Positions 1-6,086 of a stretch of DNA of 11,147 bases are shown here, piece by piece. The position numbers were made by a program, and so were the translations under genes. Every line of letters begins with the position of its first letter. Position 1 is the stretch's first letter. The stretch is from Beijerinckiaceae bacterium (GTDB taxonomy: Bacteria; Pseudomonadota; Alphaproteobacteria; Rhizobiales; Beijerinckiaceae). The stretch spans positions 1-11,147 of the forward strand of contig CANGRU010000025.1 of assembly GCA_947456315.1 (NCBI GenBank), in the 5' to 3' direction. The notes beneath the pieces were generated by a model. It worked only from the letters and a program-made list of their open reading frames with translations, did not search any database and had not been told where the DNA came from.

Positions 1-973
1 AAGTTGCGCCATATTCCGGCGCCATATTGCCGATGGTGGCGCGATCAGCGAGCGAGAGATTTTCAACGCCGGGGCCGAAGAATTCGACGAACTTGCCGAC
101 AACGCCCTTCTTGCGCAGCATCTGCGTGACCGTCAGCGCGAAGTCGGTGGCGGTGACGCCTTCCTTCAGCTTGCCGGTCAGCTTGAAGCCGATGACTTCC
201 GGCAGCAGCATGGAGAGCGGCTGGCCGAGCATGCAGGCTTCGGCTTCGATACCGCCCACGCCCCAACCCAGAACGGCCATGCCGTTGACCATGGTCGTGT
301 GCGAGTCGGTGCCGACGAGCGAGTCCGGATAAGCGACTTCAACCGTCGAAGCTGCGCCGCGTGCGGGCTTGTACTTTTCTTTCTTCGTCCAGACCGTCTG
401 CGACAGATATTCCAAGTTCACCTGATGGCAGATGCCGGTGCCGGGCGGCACGACAGAGAAATTCGAGAAGGCTTGCTGGCCCCACTTCAAGAAGCGGTAA
501 CGCTCGGCGTTGCGCGCATATTCGAGATCGACATTCTTCTTGAAAGCTTTGGCATTGCCGAATTCATCGACGATGACGGAATGGTCGATGACGAGATCAA
601 CCGGCACCAGCGGGTTGATCTTCTGCGCATCGCCGCCGAGCTTGGTCATGGCATCGCGCATGGCGGCCAGATCGACAACGGCGGGAACGCCCGTGAAATC
701 CTGCATCAGAACGCGTGACGGACGGAACGCGATTTCGCGCTCTTTCTTGCCCTTGTTGGTGAGCCATTCGGCAACACCTTTGATGTCGTCCTTGGTGACG
801 GTGCGGCCGTCTTCGAAGCGCAGAAGGTTTTCAAGCAGAACCTTCATCGACACCGGCAGATTGGAAATGCCTTTCAGGCCATTCTTTTCGGCGGCCTTGA
901 GCGAAAAGTAATGATAGGTCTTAGCGCCTACCGTGAGCTTCTTGCGGCATTTAAAACTGTCGAGCGAGGCCAT
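1..973 (-). CDS. acnA: Aconitate hydratase A, N-terminal part (cut by left window edge)
   Basis: Aconitase interconverts citrate and isocitrate in the TCA cycle using a [4Fe-4S] cluster in the cytoplasm. The reading frame is open from ATG at 973 to the left edge, giving the first 324 residues of a protein that is usually about 900 aa. Recognisable AcnA/IRP-type stretches include [19 protein letters not shown] (from residue 91), DHS at 130-132, GTGICHQVN (178-186), and [12 protein letters not shown] followed by [11 protein letters not shown] (221-247). The cluster-binding cysteines lie in the missing C-terminal half. The N-terminus ([13 protein letters not shown]) is typical of alphaproteobacterial AcnA. 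GGGACGGA a few bases upstream is a plausible ribosome binding site. The gene is transcribed away from ccmA. Codon use matches the other housekeeping genes. Confidence 0.97.
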   Translation of the reverse strand, partial: MASLDSFKCRKKLTVGAKTYHYFSLKAAEKNGLKGISNLPVSMKVLLENLLRFEDGRTVTKDDIKGVAEWLTNKGKKEREIAFRPSRVLMQDFTGVPAVVDLAAMRDAMTKLGGDAQKINPLVPVDLVIDHSVIVDEFGNAKAFKKNVDLEYARNAERYRFLKWGQQAFSNFSVVPPGTGICHQVNLEYLSQTVWTKKEKYKPARGAASTVEVAYPDSLVGTDSHTTMVNGMAVLGWGVGGIEAEACMLGQPLSMLLPEVIGFKLTGKLKEGVTATDFALTVTQMLRKKGVVGKFVEFFGPGVENLSLADRATIGNMAPEYGAT

Positions 974-1028
974 CAGATTCCGTCCCAGAAAAAGAAGTGA
1001 ATGGGGGTGTAGCGAGGGGCTTATAGAT

Positions 1029-1057
1029 AATTTATGTCGTCCGCGCTACACGGACAA
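1029..1057 (-). promoter_or_regulatory. Candidate acnA promoter
   Basis: Read on the minus strand, TTGTCC (1057-1052) is separated by exactly 17 bases from TAAATT (1034-1029). This is a fair match to a sigma-70-type -35/-10 pair and would start transcription near 1022, about 50 bases before the acnA start. An 8-bp inverted repeat, GTGTAGCG at 1007-1014 and CGCTACAC at 1044-1051, flanks the -10 box and could be an operator. The call rests on motif matching by eye only. Confidence 0.35.
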
Positions 1058-1159
1058 AAGTAAGGCTTGGAAAAATGTGCCGGGCCTTGAACAAATGCAA
1101 TCTTAGAATTTGGCAAGCCTCATTCAAAATTGATGCTTTGTCCCACCAGCCGAGGATGC

Positions 1160-1807
1160 GTGACCGAGAGCCCCTTTTCCTTCCCGACCTTCCGGCTTGA
1201 GGCGCAAGGGCTCGCATTCGCTCGTGGCGGTCGGACTTTGGTCGAAGGCCTGACTTTCAGCCTGACCAATGGTGATGCACTTGTGGTGACCGGTGCCAAT
1301 GGCGCGGGCAAATCGACCCTGTTGCGGGGGCTGGCTGGCTTTTTGGGCGCCCATGCGGGCACATCCCTGCTCATTGATGAGGCAGGCGGGCGCGAGACCA
1401 TCGCCTCGCAGGCCCATTATGTCGGCCACCAGGAGGGCTCGAAACCCGCCCTCACCGCCCGCGAAAACCTGACTTTCTGGCAAGCCATGCTGGCCCTGCC
1501 GGGCGTGAGCAGCGATCTGACACCGGATGCCGCTCTGGCGCGGCTCGGTGTGCCGCAGGTGGCCGATCTGCCGGTGGCCTATCTCTCCGCCGGCCAGAAG
1601 CGCCGCGTGGGTCTGGCGCGCCTGCTGCTCGCCCCGCGCCCCGTCTGGATTCTGGATGAGCCCCTGACCGCACTGGATGGGGCCGGACAAGCCCTGCTGA
1701 CGCAGCTCGTCAAAGGGCATCTCGCCCAGGGTGGCACCCTGATTGCCGCCACCCATGCGCCGCTCGGCATCAAAAGCCTCCAACTCGAGCTGGGAGGTGC
1801 GGCATGA
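1160..1807 (+). CDS. ccmA: Cytochrome c maturation ABC transporter ATP-binding protein CcmA
   Basis: CcmA is the cytoplasmic ATPase of the CcmABCD complex; its ATP hydrolysis releases haem-loaded CcmE for cytochrome c assembly. With the GTG start at 1160 it has 215 aa, the normal family length. It shows Walker A GANGAGKST (45-53), the ABC signature LSAGQ (142-146), Walker B VWILDE (162-167) with catalytic E167, and the switch histidine H199. I prefer GTG 1160, giving MTESPFSF, because CGAGGA lies just upstream. The ATG at 1133 would add nine residues (MLCPTSRGC) that do not look like family sequence. The stop overlaps the ccmB start (ATGA, 1804-1807), indicating translational coupling. It is the first gene of the ccmABCDG operon and is divergent from acnA. 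Confidence 0.95.
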   Translation: MTESPFSFPTFRLEAQGLAFARGGRTLVEGLTFSLTNGDALVVTGANGAGKSTLLRGLAGFLGAHAGTSLLIDEAGGRETIASQAHYVGHQEGSKPALTARENLTFWQAMLALPGVSSDLTPDAALARLGVPQVADLPVAYLSAGQKRRVGLARLLLAPRPVWILDEPLTALDGAGQALLTQLVKGHLAQGGTLIAATHAPLGIKSLQLELGGAA

Positions 1808-2490
1808 GCGCCAACCTGCGCCCCTCCCCGCTGATGGCCCTGTTTTCACGTGAAATACGCGTTGCACGCCGCCTTGGCGGGGGTGGCACGATGGGGGTCA
1901 TTTTCTTCCTGATCCTCGTCACCATTGTGCCTTTTGCCATTGGCCCCGACCTCAACCTGCTGTCGCGGATCGGCCCCGCGATTCTCTGGATTGCGGCCCT
2001 GCTCGCGACCCTTCTGGGTCTCGACCGGCTGTTTCAGGCCGATCATGAGGATGGCTCGCTTGACCTCATGCTGACCAGCGACACGCCGCTCGAATTGATC
2101 GTTCTGGTCAAATGCCTCGCCCATTGGGTGGTGACGGGCCTGCCTCTGGTGATTGCCGCCCCCCTGTTTGGCCTGATGCTGGCGCTCGACCCGCAGGCGC
2201 TTGGGGCGGTCACTCTGTCACTTCTAGCGGGCACGCCCGCTTTGGCCCTGCTGGGGGCGATCGGTGCGGCGCTGACCGTGACCTTGCGCCGGGGCGGCCT
2301 GCTGATGGCCATTCTGATTCTGCCGCTGGCCATTCCGGTGCTGATCTTTGGTGTCTCGGCGGCAAGTGCCTCGATCTCTGCGACCACGCCTTTCTGGCCG
2401 CCTTTCCTGATTCTCTGCGCACTGACGCTGGCCACTCTGGCGGCGGCCCCCTTCGCGGTGGCGGCGGCGCTGCGTCACATGTCGGAATAA
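1804..2490 (+). CDS. ccmB: Haem exporter / cytochrome c maturation membrane protein CcmB
   Basis: CcmB is the integral membrane subunit partnering CcmA in the c-type cytochrome maturation ABC transporter of the inner membrane. The 228-aa protein has the usual length and about six hydrophobic segments. The conserved cytoplasmic stretch LDRLFQADHEDGSLDLML (around residues 73-90) corresponds to the family signature LERLF..D.EDG.L. The N-terminal PLMALFSREIRVARR, ahead of the first membrane segment, is also typical. Its ATG overlaps the ccmA stop by four bases. A gap of 45 bases follows before ccmC. High hydrophobicity, gene order and the EDGSL motif make the assignment firm. Confidence 0.94.
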   Translation: MSANLRPSPLMALFSREIRVARRLGGGGTMGVIFFLILVTIVPFAIGPDLNLLSRIGPAILWIAALLATLLGLDRLFQADHEDGSLDLMLTSDTPLELIVLVKCLAHWVVTGLPLVIAAPLFGLMLALDPQALGAVTLSLLAGTPALALLGAIGAALTVTLRRGGLLMAILILPLAIPVLIFGVSAASASISATTPFWPPFLILCALTLATLAAAPFAVAAALRHMSE

Positions 2491-2535
2491 GCACACTCAA
2501 TTGCCTTCGGGCGCACAGGTCTCTAGAAAATTGCC

Positions 2536-3306
2536 ATGCTGAAATATGCCAACCCGACCTTCTTCCTGCCCCTCGTCGCCAAGCTCCTGCCCTGGCTGAC
2601 GGGCGCCACTGTTGTTGCTTTTGCGATTGGCATCTGGGGCGCTTTCTTCTCCGCGCCCGCCGATTACCAGCAGGGCGAGACCGTGCGCATCATGTACATC
2701 CATGTGCCTGCCGCCTGGCTCAGCATGTTCTGCTACGCGACCATGACGGCCTCAGCACTTGGCACACTCGTCTGGCGCCATCCGCTGGCAGACGCCGCGC
2801 AAAAAGCCGCAGCTCCCATTGGCGCTGCTTTCACCTTCGTCTGTCTCGTCACGGGTTCGCTGTGGGGCAAGCCGATGTGGGGCACATGGTGGGTGTGGGA
2901 TGCACGCCTCACCTCCGTGCTCGTGCTGTTTGTGATTTATCTCGGCTTGATCGCGCTCTGGCAGACGATTGAAGATGCCGGCCGCGCAGCGCGCGGTGCG
3001 GCTATTCTCACACTTGTGGGCGTGGTCAATTTGCCGATCATCAAATTCTCGGTTGATTGGTGGAACACTCTGCACCAACCCGCTTCTGTGTTTCGCATGG
3101 GTGGGCCGACCATTGCGCCCTCCATGCTGTGGCCTTTGCTGGTGATGGGCATGGCCTTCACGCTGCTCTTCACCACGCTGCATCTGATGGCGACCCGCAA
3201 TGAAATCCTGCGCCGCCGTTTGCGCCGCCTTGCCATTCAAACCGCAACGGGTGAAACGAATGCGCAACCCACCCATCGCCTGACCATGACAGGGGGTGCG
3301 GAATGA
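2536..3306 (+). CDS. ccmC: Haem-handling membrane protein CcmC
   Basis: CcmC presents haem to the chaperone CcmE at the periplasmic face of the inner membrane. It belongs to the haem-handling (HHP/WWD) family. The protein has 256 aa with about six membrane segments. The tryptophan-rich WWD motif WGTWWVWDARLTS is at 115-127. The two expected conserved histidines are in YIHVPAAW (H56) and WWNTLHQP (H180), the likely axial haem ligands. The C-terminal tail after residue 225 is basic (RRRLRRL) and then polar. No strong Shine-Dalgarno sequence is seen before the ATG, so translation may be coupled to ccmB. Its stop overlaps the ccmD start (ATGA, 3303-3306). Confidence 0.96.
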   Translation: MLKYANPTFFLPLVAKLLPWLTGATVVAFAIGIWGAFFSAPADYQQGETVRIMYIHVPAAWLSMFCYATMTASALGTLVWRHPLADAAQKAAAPIGAAFTFVCLVTGSLWGKPMWGTWWVWDARLTSVLVLFVIYLGLIALWQTIEDAGRAARGAAILTLVGVVNLPIIKFSVDWWNTLHQPASVFRMGGPTIAPSMLWPLLVMGMAFTLLFTTLHLMATRNEILRRRLRRLAIQTATGETNAQPTHRLTMTGGAE

Positions 3307-3455
3307 ACGCGACCCATTCAGGCTTTATCCTCGCCGCTTATCTCATCTGCATCGGCGTGGTCGGCGGATTGACGCTCGCCATCTGGCTTGATCATCGCCG
3401 CTTGAAGCGTGCGCTGGCACCTTTGGAAGGGCAGCGCGGGAGCGAGCGCACATGA
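3303..3455 (+). CDS. ccmD: Haem exporter small subunit CcmD
   Basis: This is a 50-aa single-span membrane protein that stabilises the CcmABC complex and is needed for release of haem-loaded CcmE. It begins MNATHSGFILAAY, has one membrane segment at about residues 8-29, and continues with the conserved juxtamembrane LDHRRLKRAL and a charged cytoplasmic tail ending GSERT. Small size, position between ccmC and ccmG, one transmembrane helix and the D-x-R-R-L pattern are all characteristic of CcmD. It is joined by four-base ATGA overlaps to ccmC upstream (3303-3306) and to ccmG downstream (3452-3455), so the three genes are translationally coupled. Annotation with a 100-codon length cut-off would miss it. 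Confidence 0.93.
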   Translation: MNATHSGFILAAYLICIGVVGGLTLAIWLDHRRLKRALAPLEGQRGSERT

Positions 3456-4048
3456 GCGAGCCCGCGCAGCGCCGCATTCCATGGCTGGCGATTCTGCCGC
3501 TCGTTTTCTTCTGCGCACTGGCCGGACTTTTTCTGGTGCGGCTCTACAGTGGCGATCCGCAAAAACTGCCCTCGGCGCTGATCGGCAAACCGGTTCCGCA
3601 ATTTGCTTTGCCCGCCGTGGAGGGCGCAACAAGTGCGGGCTTTTCACAAGCAGAATTGACCGGCGGCCATGTCACGCTCGTCAATATTTTCGCCTCCTGG
3701 TGCGTGCCCTGCCGCGATGAGCATCCGGTGCTCATGCAAATGGCCAAAGACGACAAGCTGCGCGCCATGGGCGTGCAAATCTTCGGACTGAATTACAAAG
3801 ACGAGCCCGCCAATGCGCGTGGCTTTATTGCCCAATATGGCAATCCTTATGAGCGCATCGGCGCAGATCGCTCAGGGCGCACAGGCATTGAATGGGGCGT
3901 CTATGGCGTGCCGGAAACTTTTGTCGTGCGCGGCAATGGCACGATTGCCTACAAACACATCGGCCCGCTGACGGCCGAGAGCCTGCGCGACAAGCTCATG
4001 CCCGAGATTGAAAAGGCTGCTAGAAGGTCTTCTACAAAAGAAAATTAA
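3452..4048 (+). CDS. ccmG: Periplasmic thiol:disulfide oxidoreductase CcmG (DsbE), cytochrome c maturation
   Basis: CcmG (also CycY or DsbE) is a membrane-anchored periplasmic thioredoxin-like protein that keeps the CXXCH cysteines of apocytochrome c, or of CcmH, reduced for haem attachment. The 198-aa protein has an N-terminal membrane anchor (residues 11-30), the family entry sequence LIGKPVPQFALP (43-54), the active site WCVPC (83-87) and a cis-proline loop YGVPETF (151-157, P154). The ATG overlaps the ccmD stop. The C-terminal codons for RRSSTKEN (4022-4045) are AGA AGG TCT TCT ACA AAA GAA AAT, AT-rich and unlike the rest of the gene. The stop TAA (4046-4048) overlaps the stop of the converging gene. 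The family core ends near residue 190, so the tail may be non-native. Confidence 0.95.
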   Translation: MSEPAQRRIPWLAILPLVFFCALAGLFLVRLYSGDPQKLPSALIGKPVPQFALPAVEGATSAGFSQAELTGGHVTLVNIFASWCVPCRDEHPVLMQMAKDDKLRAMGVQIFGLNYKDEPANARGFIAQYGNPYERIGADRSGRTGIEWGVYGVPETFVVRGNGTIAYKHIGPLTAESLRDKLMPEIEKAARRSSTKEN

Positions 4049-4066
4049 CATCCACTAGAGAAGACC
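4021..4066. repeat. Inverted repeats at the ccmG 3' end / insertion junction
   Basis: TAGAAG-GT-CTTCTA (4021-4034) is a near-perfect palindrome. Its right half plus two bases, GGTCTTCT (4026-4033), is repeated inverted as AGAAGACC (4059-4066), with 25 bases between. The repeats span the ccmG stop and the end of the acquired gene. They could form a hairpin that competes with the candidate terminator at 4061-4079, or mark the junction of the acquired segment. Confidence 0.5.
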
Positions 4067-5400
4067 GCTCGTCTTTTTTCCAATTCATCCTTTGCCGCGG
4101 CAATATTTTGATTGCACGCAGGCAAATCAACCATGCAGTTTATGGGAACGAACGAGTCTCTGCGCGACAGCAAAAGTCCGCTTTCCGAATCCCAAACTTG
4201 TAGAGAGCCGTTTAGAAAGTAATCTCGGAAGAACCTGCAGACATCAACATTCTGCTCTGCTGCGGCAACGGAGCCATCATCTGCACAGTAGATCCCATTT
4301 TCAATGTCAAAGATGAGCCGTTCGTTCACAAAATCTAAATAGAAGCAGACTGCTCCTAACTCACTTTTCGTACGATATTGTAATTTTAATCCTCCCTCAA
4401 CAATAAATGCCCCGTCCGGCAACATGGATTCAAAAGACGAATAAGGGGCGCAATCAAGAAGTCTGATGCTAATTACAGGCAGACATATTGTGCCGTCTTT
4501 TACAGAATCTCCAGATTCCGAAATTTTTGCAACAAGCTCTGCTCCTAGCGCTTCTTTCCAACCTCTTAGTTCGTACAAATGTTTTCTATATTCAGTGGCA
4601 GGCGTATCAATTTTAAATACTTCCTCAATTGCTCTAATCGCCAATTCTCTAACAATAGGCAATTCAAGAAAAAGCCTAGCAGCATCCCTAGGTCTATCAG
4701 GATTAATAATAGGATGAACTCGCGCATGAGCAACAGCACCGCGTCCGGATTCAAACAAATGCTTGGCCATTGCAGCTGGATCGGTAACTGGAATACTTGC
4801 TCGAGCTTCTGAAACGCCATGGCCGTCAAGAGTAAGTAGCTGTCTTTGCATCCATTCGGAGCGCTCCTTTGTGTTAGGAAAAGACCACTCAAGAACCTTC
4901 CAAAATGAAAGAAAGGAATACGCATGGTGATATAAACTTCTTGCTTCACGCATGAGGGCTAGCGCCACTCGAGGGCCCTCTTCTTCCGGGCAGATAATCT
5001 CAGTAAAGTCGAATCCACGACGTATCGAAATCATGGAGTTATTATCTCGCCCCATCATATGAGGGAGATTCCCTCCCGTGCGCACAATAATCGAAATCCC
5101 AGTCTGCTCACGCCATGAAATTACGCTCACCAAACGATAAAGAAGTAACTCTGCCTCCTCTTCATTAATCCCTTGAGAACAATTAATTGCCACACCAGGG
5201 CAACACTCAATCGTTAGGGGAACGATCCAAGTTTCGTATCCTGCAAACACCAGCCTCTGGGGCCTGACAGGCCAAGCAATCGTCGGGTGAATGTTTAGAC
5301 AAACCCAGCTTCCATGCCGGTACAACTGAGGCGCCTCCTCAGAGGCACGCTTGATCGTTCCAATCTCCAACGGAAGAGGCAATCCATTCTGATCGCGCAT
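4045..5400 (-). CDS. Protein of unknown function with a possible HEPN-like domain, probably acquired
   Basis: I do not recognise this 451-aa protein as a named family. Residues 1-140 look beta-rich, with cysteines at 34, 66, 67 and 74. Residues about 143-262 look helical: REARSLYHHAYSFLSFWKVLEWSF (151-174, two halves) resembles the first helix of ApeA-like HEPN domains. GRGAVAHA (219-226) gives R220-x4-H225, the spacing of the HEPN RNase R-x4-6-H motif. The C-terminal 150 residues look like another beta-rich domain. No signal peptide or membrane helix is seen. Composition is foreign: sampled 60-base lines are 38-42% G+C against 57-67% in neighbours, and R236, R238, R242, R251 and R256 all use AGA/AGG. 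The stop overlaps the ccmG stop tail to tail. A MauJ-type protein is an alternative I cannot verify. Confidence 0.85.
   Translation of the reverse strand: MRDQNGLPLPLEIGTIKRASEEAPQLYRHGSWVCLNIHPTIAWPVRPQRLVFAGYETWIVPLTIECCPGVAINCSQGINEEEAELLLYRLVSVISWREQTGISIIVRTGGNLPHMMGRDNNSMISIRRGFDFTEIICPEEEGPRVALALMREARSLYHHAYSFLSFWKVLEWSFPNTKERSEWMQRQLLTLDGHGVSEARASIPVTDPAAMAKHLFESGRGAVAHARVHPIINPDRPRDAARLFLELPIVRELAIRAIEEVFKIDTPATEYRKHLYELRGWKEALGAELVAKISESGDSVKDGTICLPVISIRLLDCAPYSSFESMLPDGAFIVEGGLKLQYRTKSELGAVCFYLDFVNERLIFDIENGIYCADDGSVAAAEQNVDVCRFFRDYFLNGSLQVWDSESGLLLSRRDSFVPINCMVDLPACNQNIAAAKDELEKRRAVFSSGC
4061..4079 (+). terminator. Candidate rho-independent terminator of the ccm operon
   Basis: Twelve bases after the ccmG stop, AAGAC (4061-4065), loop CGCTC, then GTCTT (4071-4075) form a short stem running directly into a T tract (4074-4079). 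G-U and A-U pairs could extend it by one or two. The stem is short. A competing inverted repeat, GGTCTTCT (4026-4033) with AGAAGACC (4059-4066), overlaps it. It lies inside the 3' coding end of the convergent minus-strand gene. Folding energy was not computed. Confidence 0.35.
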
Positions 5401-5426
5401 TTTAAAAATCCGACAGATACGAAATC

Positions 5427-5432
5427 ATTATA
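5427..5432 (-). promoter_or_regulatory. Candidate -10 box of the acquired 451-aa gene
   Basis: On the minus strand a perfect TATAAT occurs 26 bases before the ATG at 5400, inside a very AT-rich stretch (5401-5457). Transcription would start near 5420, leaving a leader of about 20 bases. No good -35 is seen at 16-18 bases. No Shine-Dalgarno sequence precedes the start (GGATTTTTAAAATG). It suggests the gene carries its own promoter, although readthrough from yciB is also possible. Confidence 0.35.
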
Positions 5433-5456
5433 AAAAATAAATTCAATGAATAAATT

Positions 5457-6074
5457 CTACCAATGCGGCTTGTCAGCCTCGCCCTCTTTCAGCTCGAACT
5501 TCATGATGAGCGGGACTTGCGCCAAGGCAAAGACAATCGTGATCGGCATGGTGCCGAAAGTCTTGAACAGAGCCCAGACATCTTCGGTCTGCGTGCGCCA
5601 CACAATTTCATTCAGCGCCGCCAGCACAAAAAAGAACAGGCCCCAGCGAAAGGTCAGCTTGCGCCAGCCTTCATCCTTCAGATGCAGCGCTGAATCGAGC
5701 ACGATCGGCAGCAGCAGCTTGTTAAAGAACAAAGCGCCCAGCAGCGCCGAGCCGAAGATCACATTCACAATCGTCGGCTTCATTTTGATGAAGGTCGAAT
5801 CCTGAAAATAAAGCGTCAGCGCGCCGAAGAAGAGCACGGCCACCGCCGTCACCATCGGCATGACCGGCAGATGACGCGTCAAAAACCAGGAGGCCATCAG
5901 CGAGACGACAACGCCGACCATCAGCACCGCAGTCGCAGTCATAATGCCGAATTTGAAATTGGTGAGCAGGAACAGAACCAACGGCCCCATTTCCAGCACG
6001 AGTTTCAAAAGCGGATTTTGCGCACGACGCCGCGTCATGGTCGGGATGGGTGTGGCTTGCGAATGATCGTTCAT
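5457..6074 (-). CDS. yciB: Inner membrane septation protein A (YciB)
   Basis: YciB is a polytopic inner-membrane protein that affects cell envelope integrity and division; in alphaproteobacteria it is often labelled IspZ or septation protein A. The 205-aa product has a short cytoplasmic N-terminus (TRRRAQNPLLK) and five to six hydrophobic segments. It shows the family blocks LEMGPLVLFLLTNFKFGI (27-44), FQDSTFIKMKPTIVN (89-103) and GWRKLTFRWGLFF followed by ALNEIVWR (about 136-160). It follows ftsY with a 12-base gap and is probably co-transcribed with it. The same ftsY-yciB neighbourhood next to ccm genes is, from memory, common in Rhizobiales. Downstream lies the AT-rich acquired gene on the same strand. 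Confidence 0.94.
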   Translation of the reverse strand: MNDHSQATPIPTMTRRRAQNPLLKLVLEMGPLVLFLLTNFKFGIMTATAVLMVGVVVSLMASWFLTRHLPVMPMVTAVAVLFFGALTLYFQDSTFIKMKPTIVNVIFGSALLGALFFNKLLLPIVLDSALHLKDEGWRKLTFRWGLFFFVLAALNEIVWRTQTEDVWALFKTFGTMPITIVFALAQVPLIMKFELKEGEADKPHW

Positions 6075-6086
6075 GTGTTGATCCGC

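Noticed and set aside
1101..1112. TTAGAA at 1103-1108 as an Irr-type iron-control half-site for acnA
   Set aside because: Only one half of the expected inverted TTAGAA/TTCTAA pair is present, so an iron-responsive box is not supported.
1124..1867. A 247-codon minus-strand open frame opposite ccmA
   Set aside because: ccmA carries all ABC ATPase motifs on the plus strand; the antisense product has low-complexity Gln/Gly/Arg composition and no motif.
2112..2972. A 286-codon plus-strand frame across ccmB and ccmC
   Set aside because: It is out of frame with two well-supported membrane proteins and reads as Arg/Ala/Gly/His-rich shadow sequence.
4566..4949. A 127-codon alternative frame inside the acquired 451-aa gene, suggesting a second or frameshifted gene
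   Set aside because: The 451-codon frame is continuous through this stretch and carries the coherent helical and R-x4-H features; the alternative frame is hydrophobic shadow sequence.
4045..5460. Mobile element or CRISPR features around the AT-rich gene
   Set aside because: No transposase, integrase, tRNA target, terminal inverted repeats or spaced repeat array is visible; only a 6-bp direct repeat was found.
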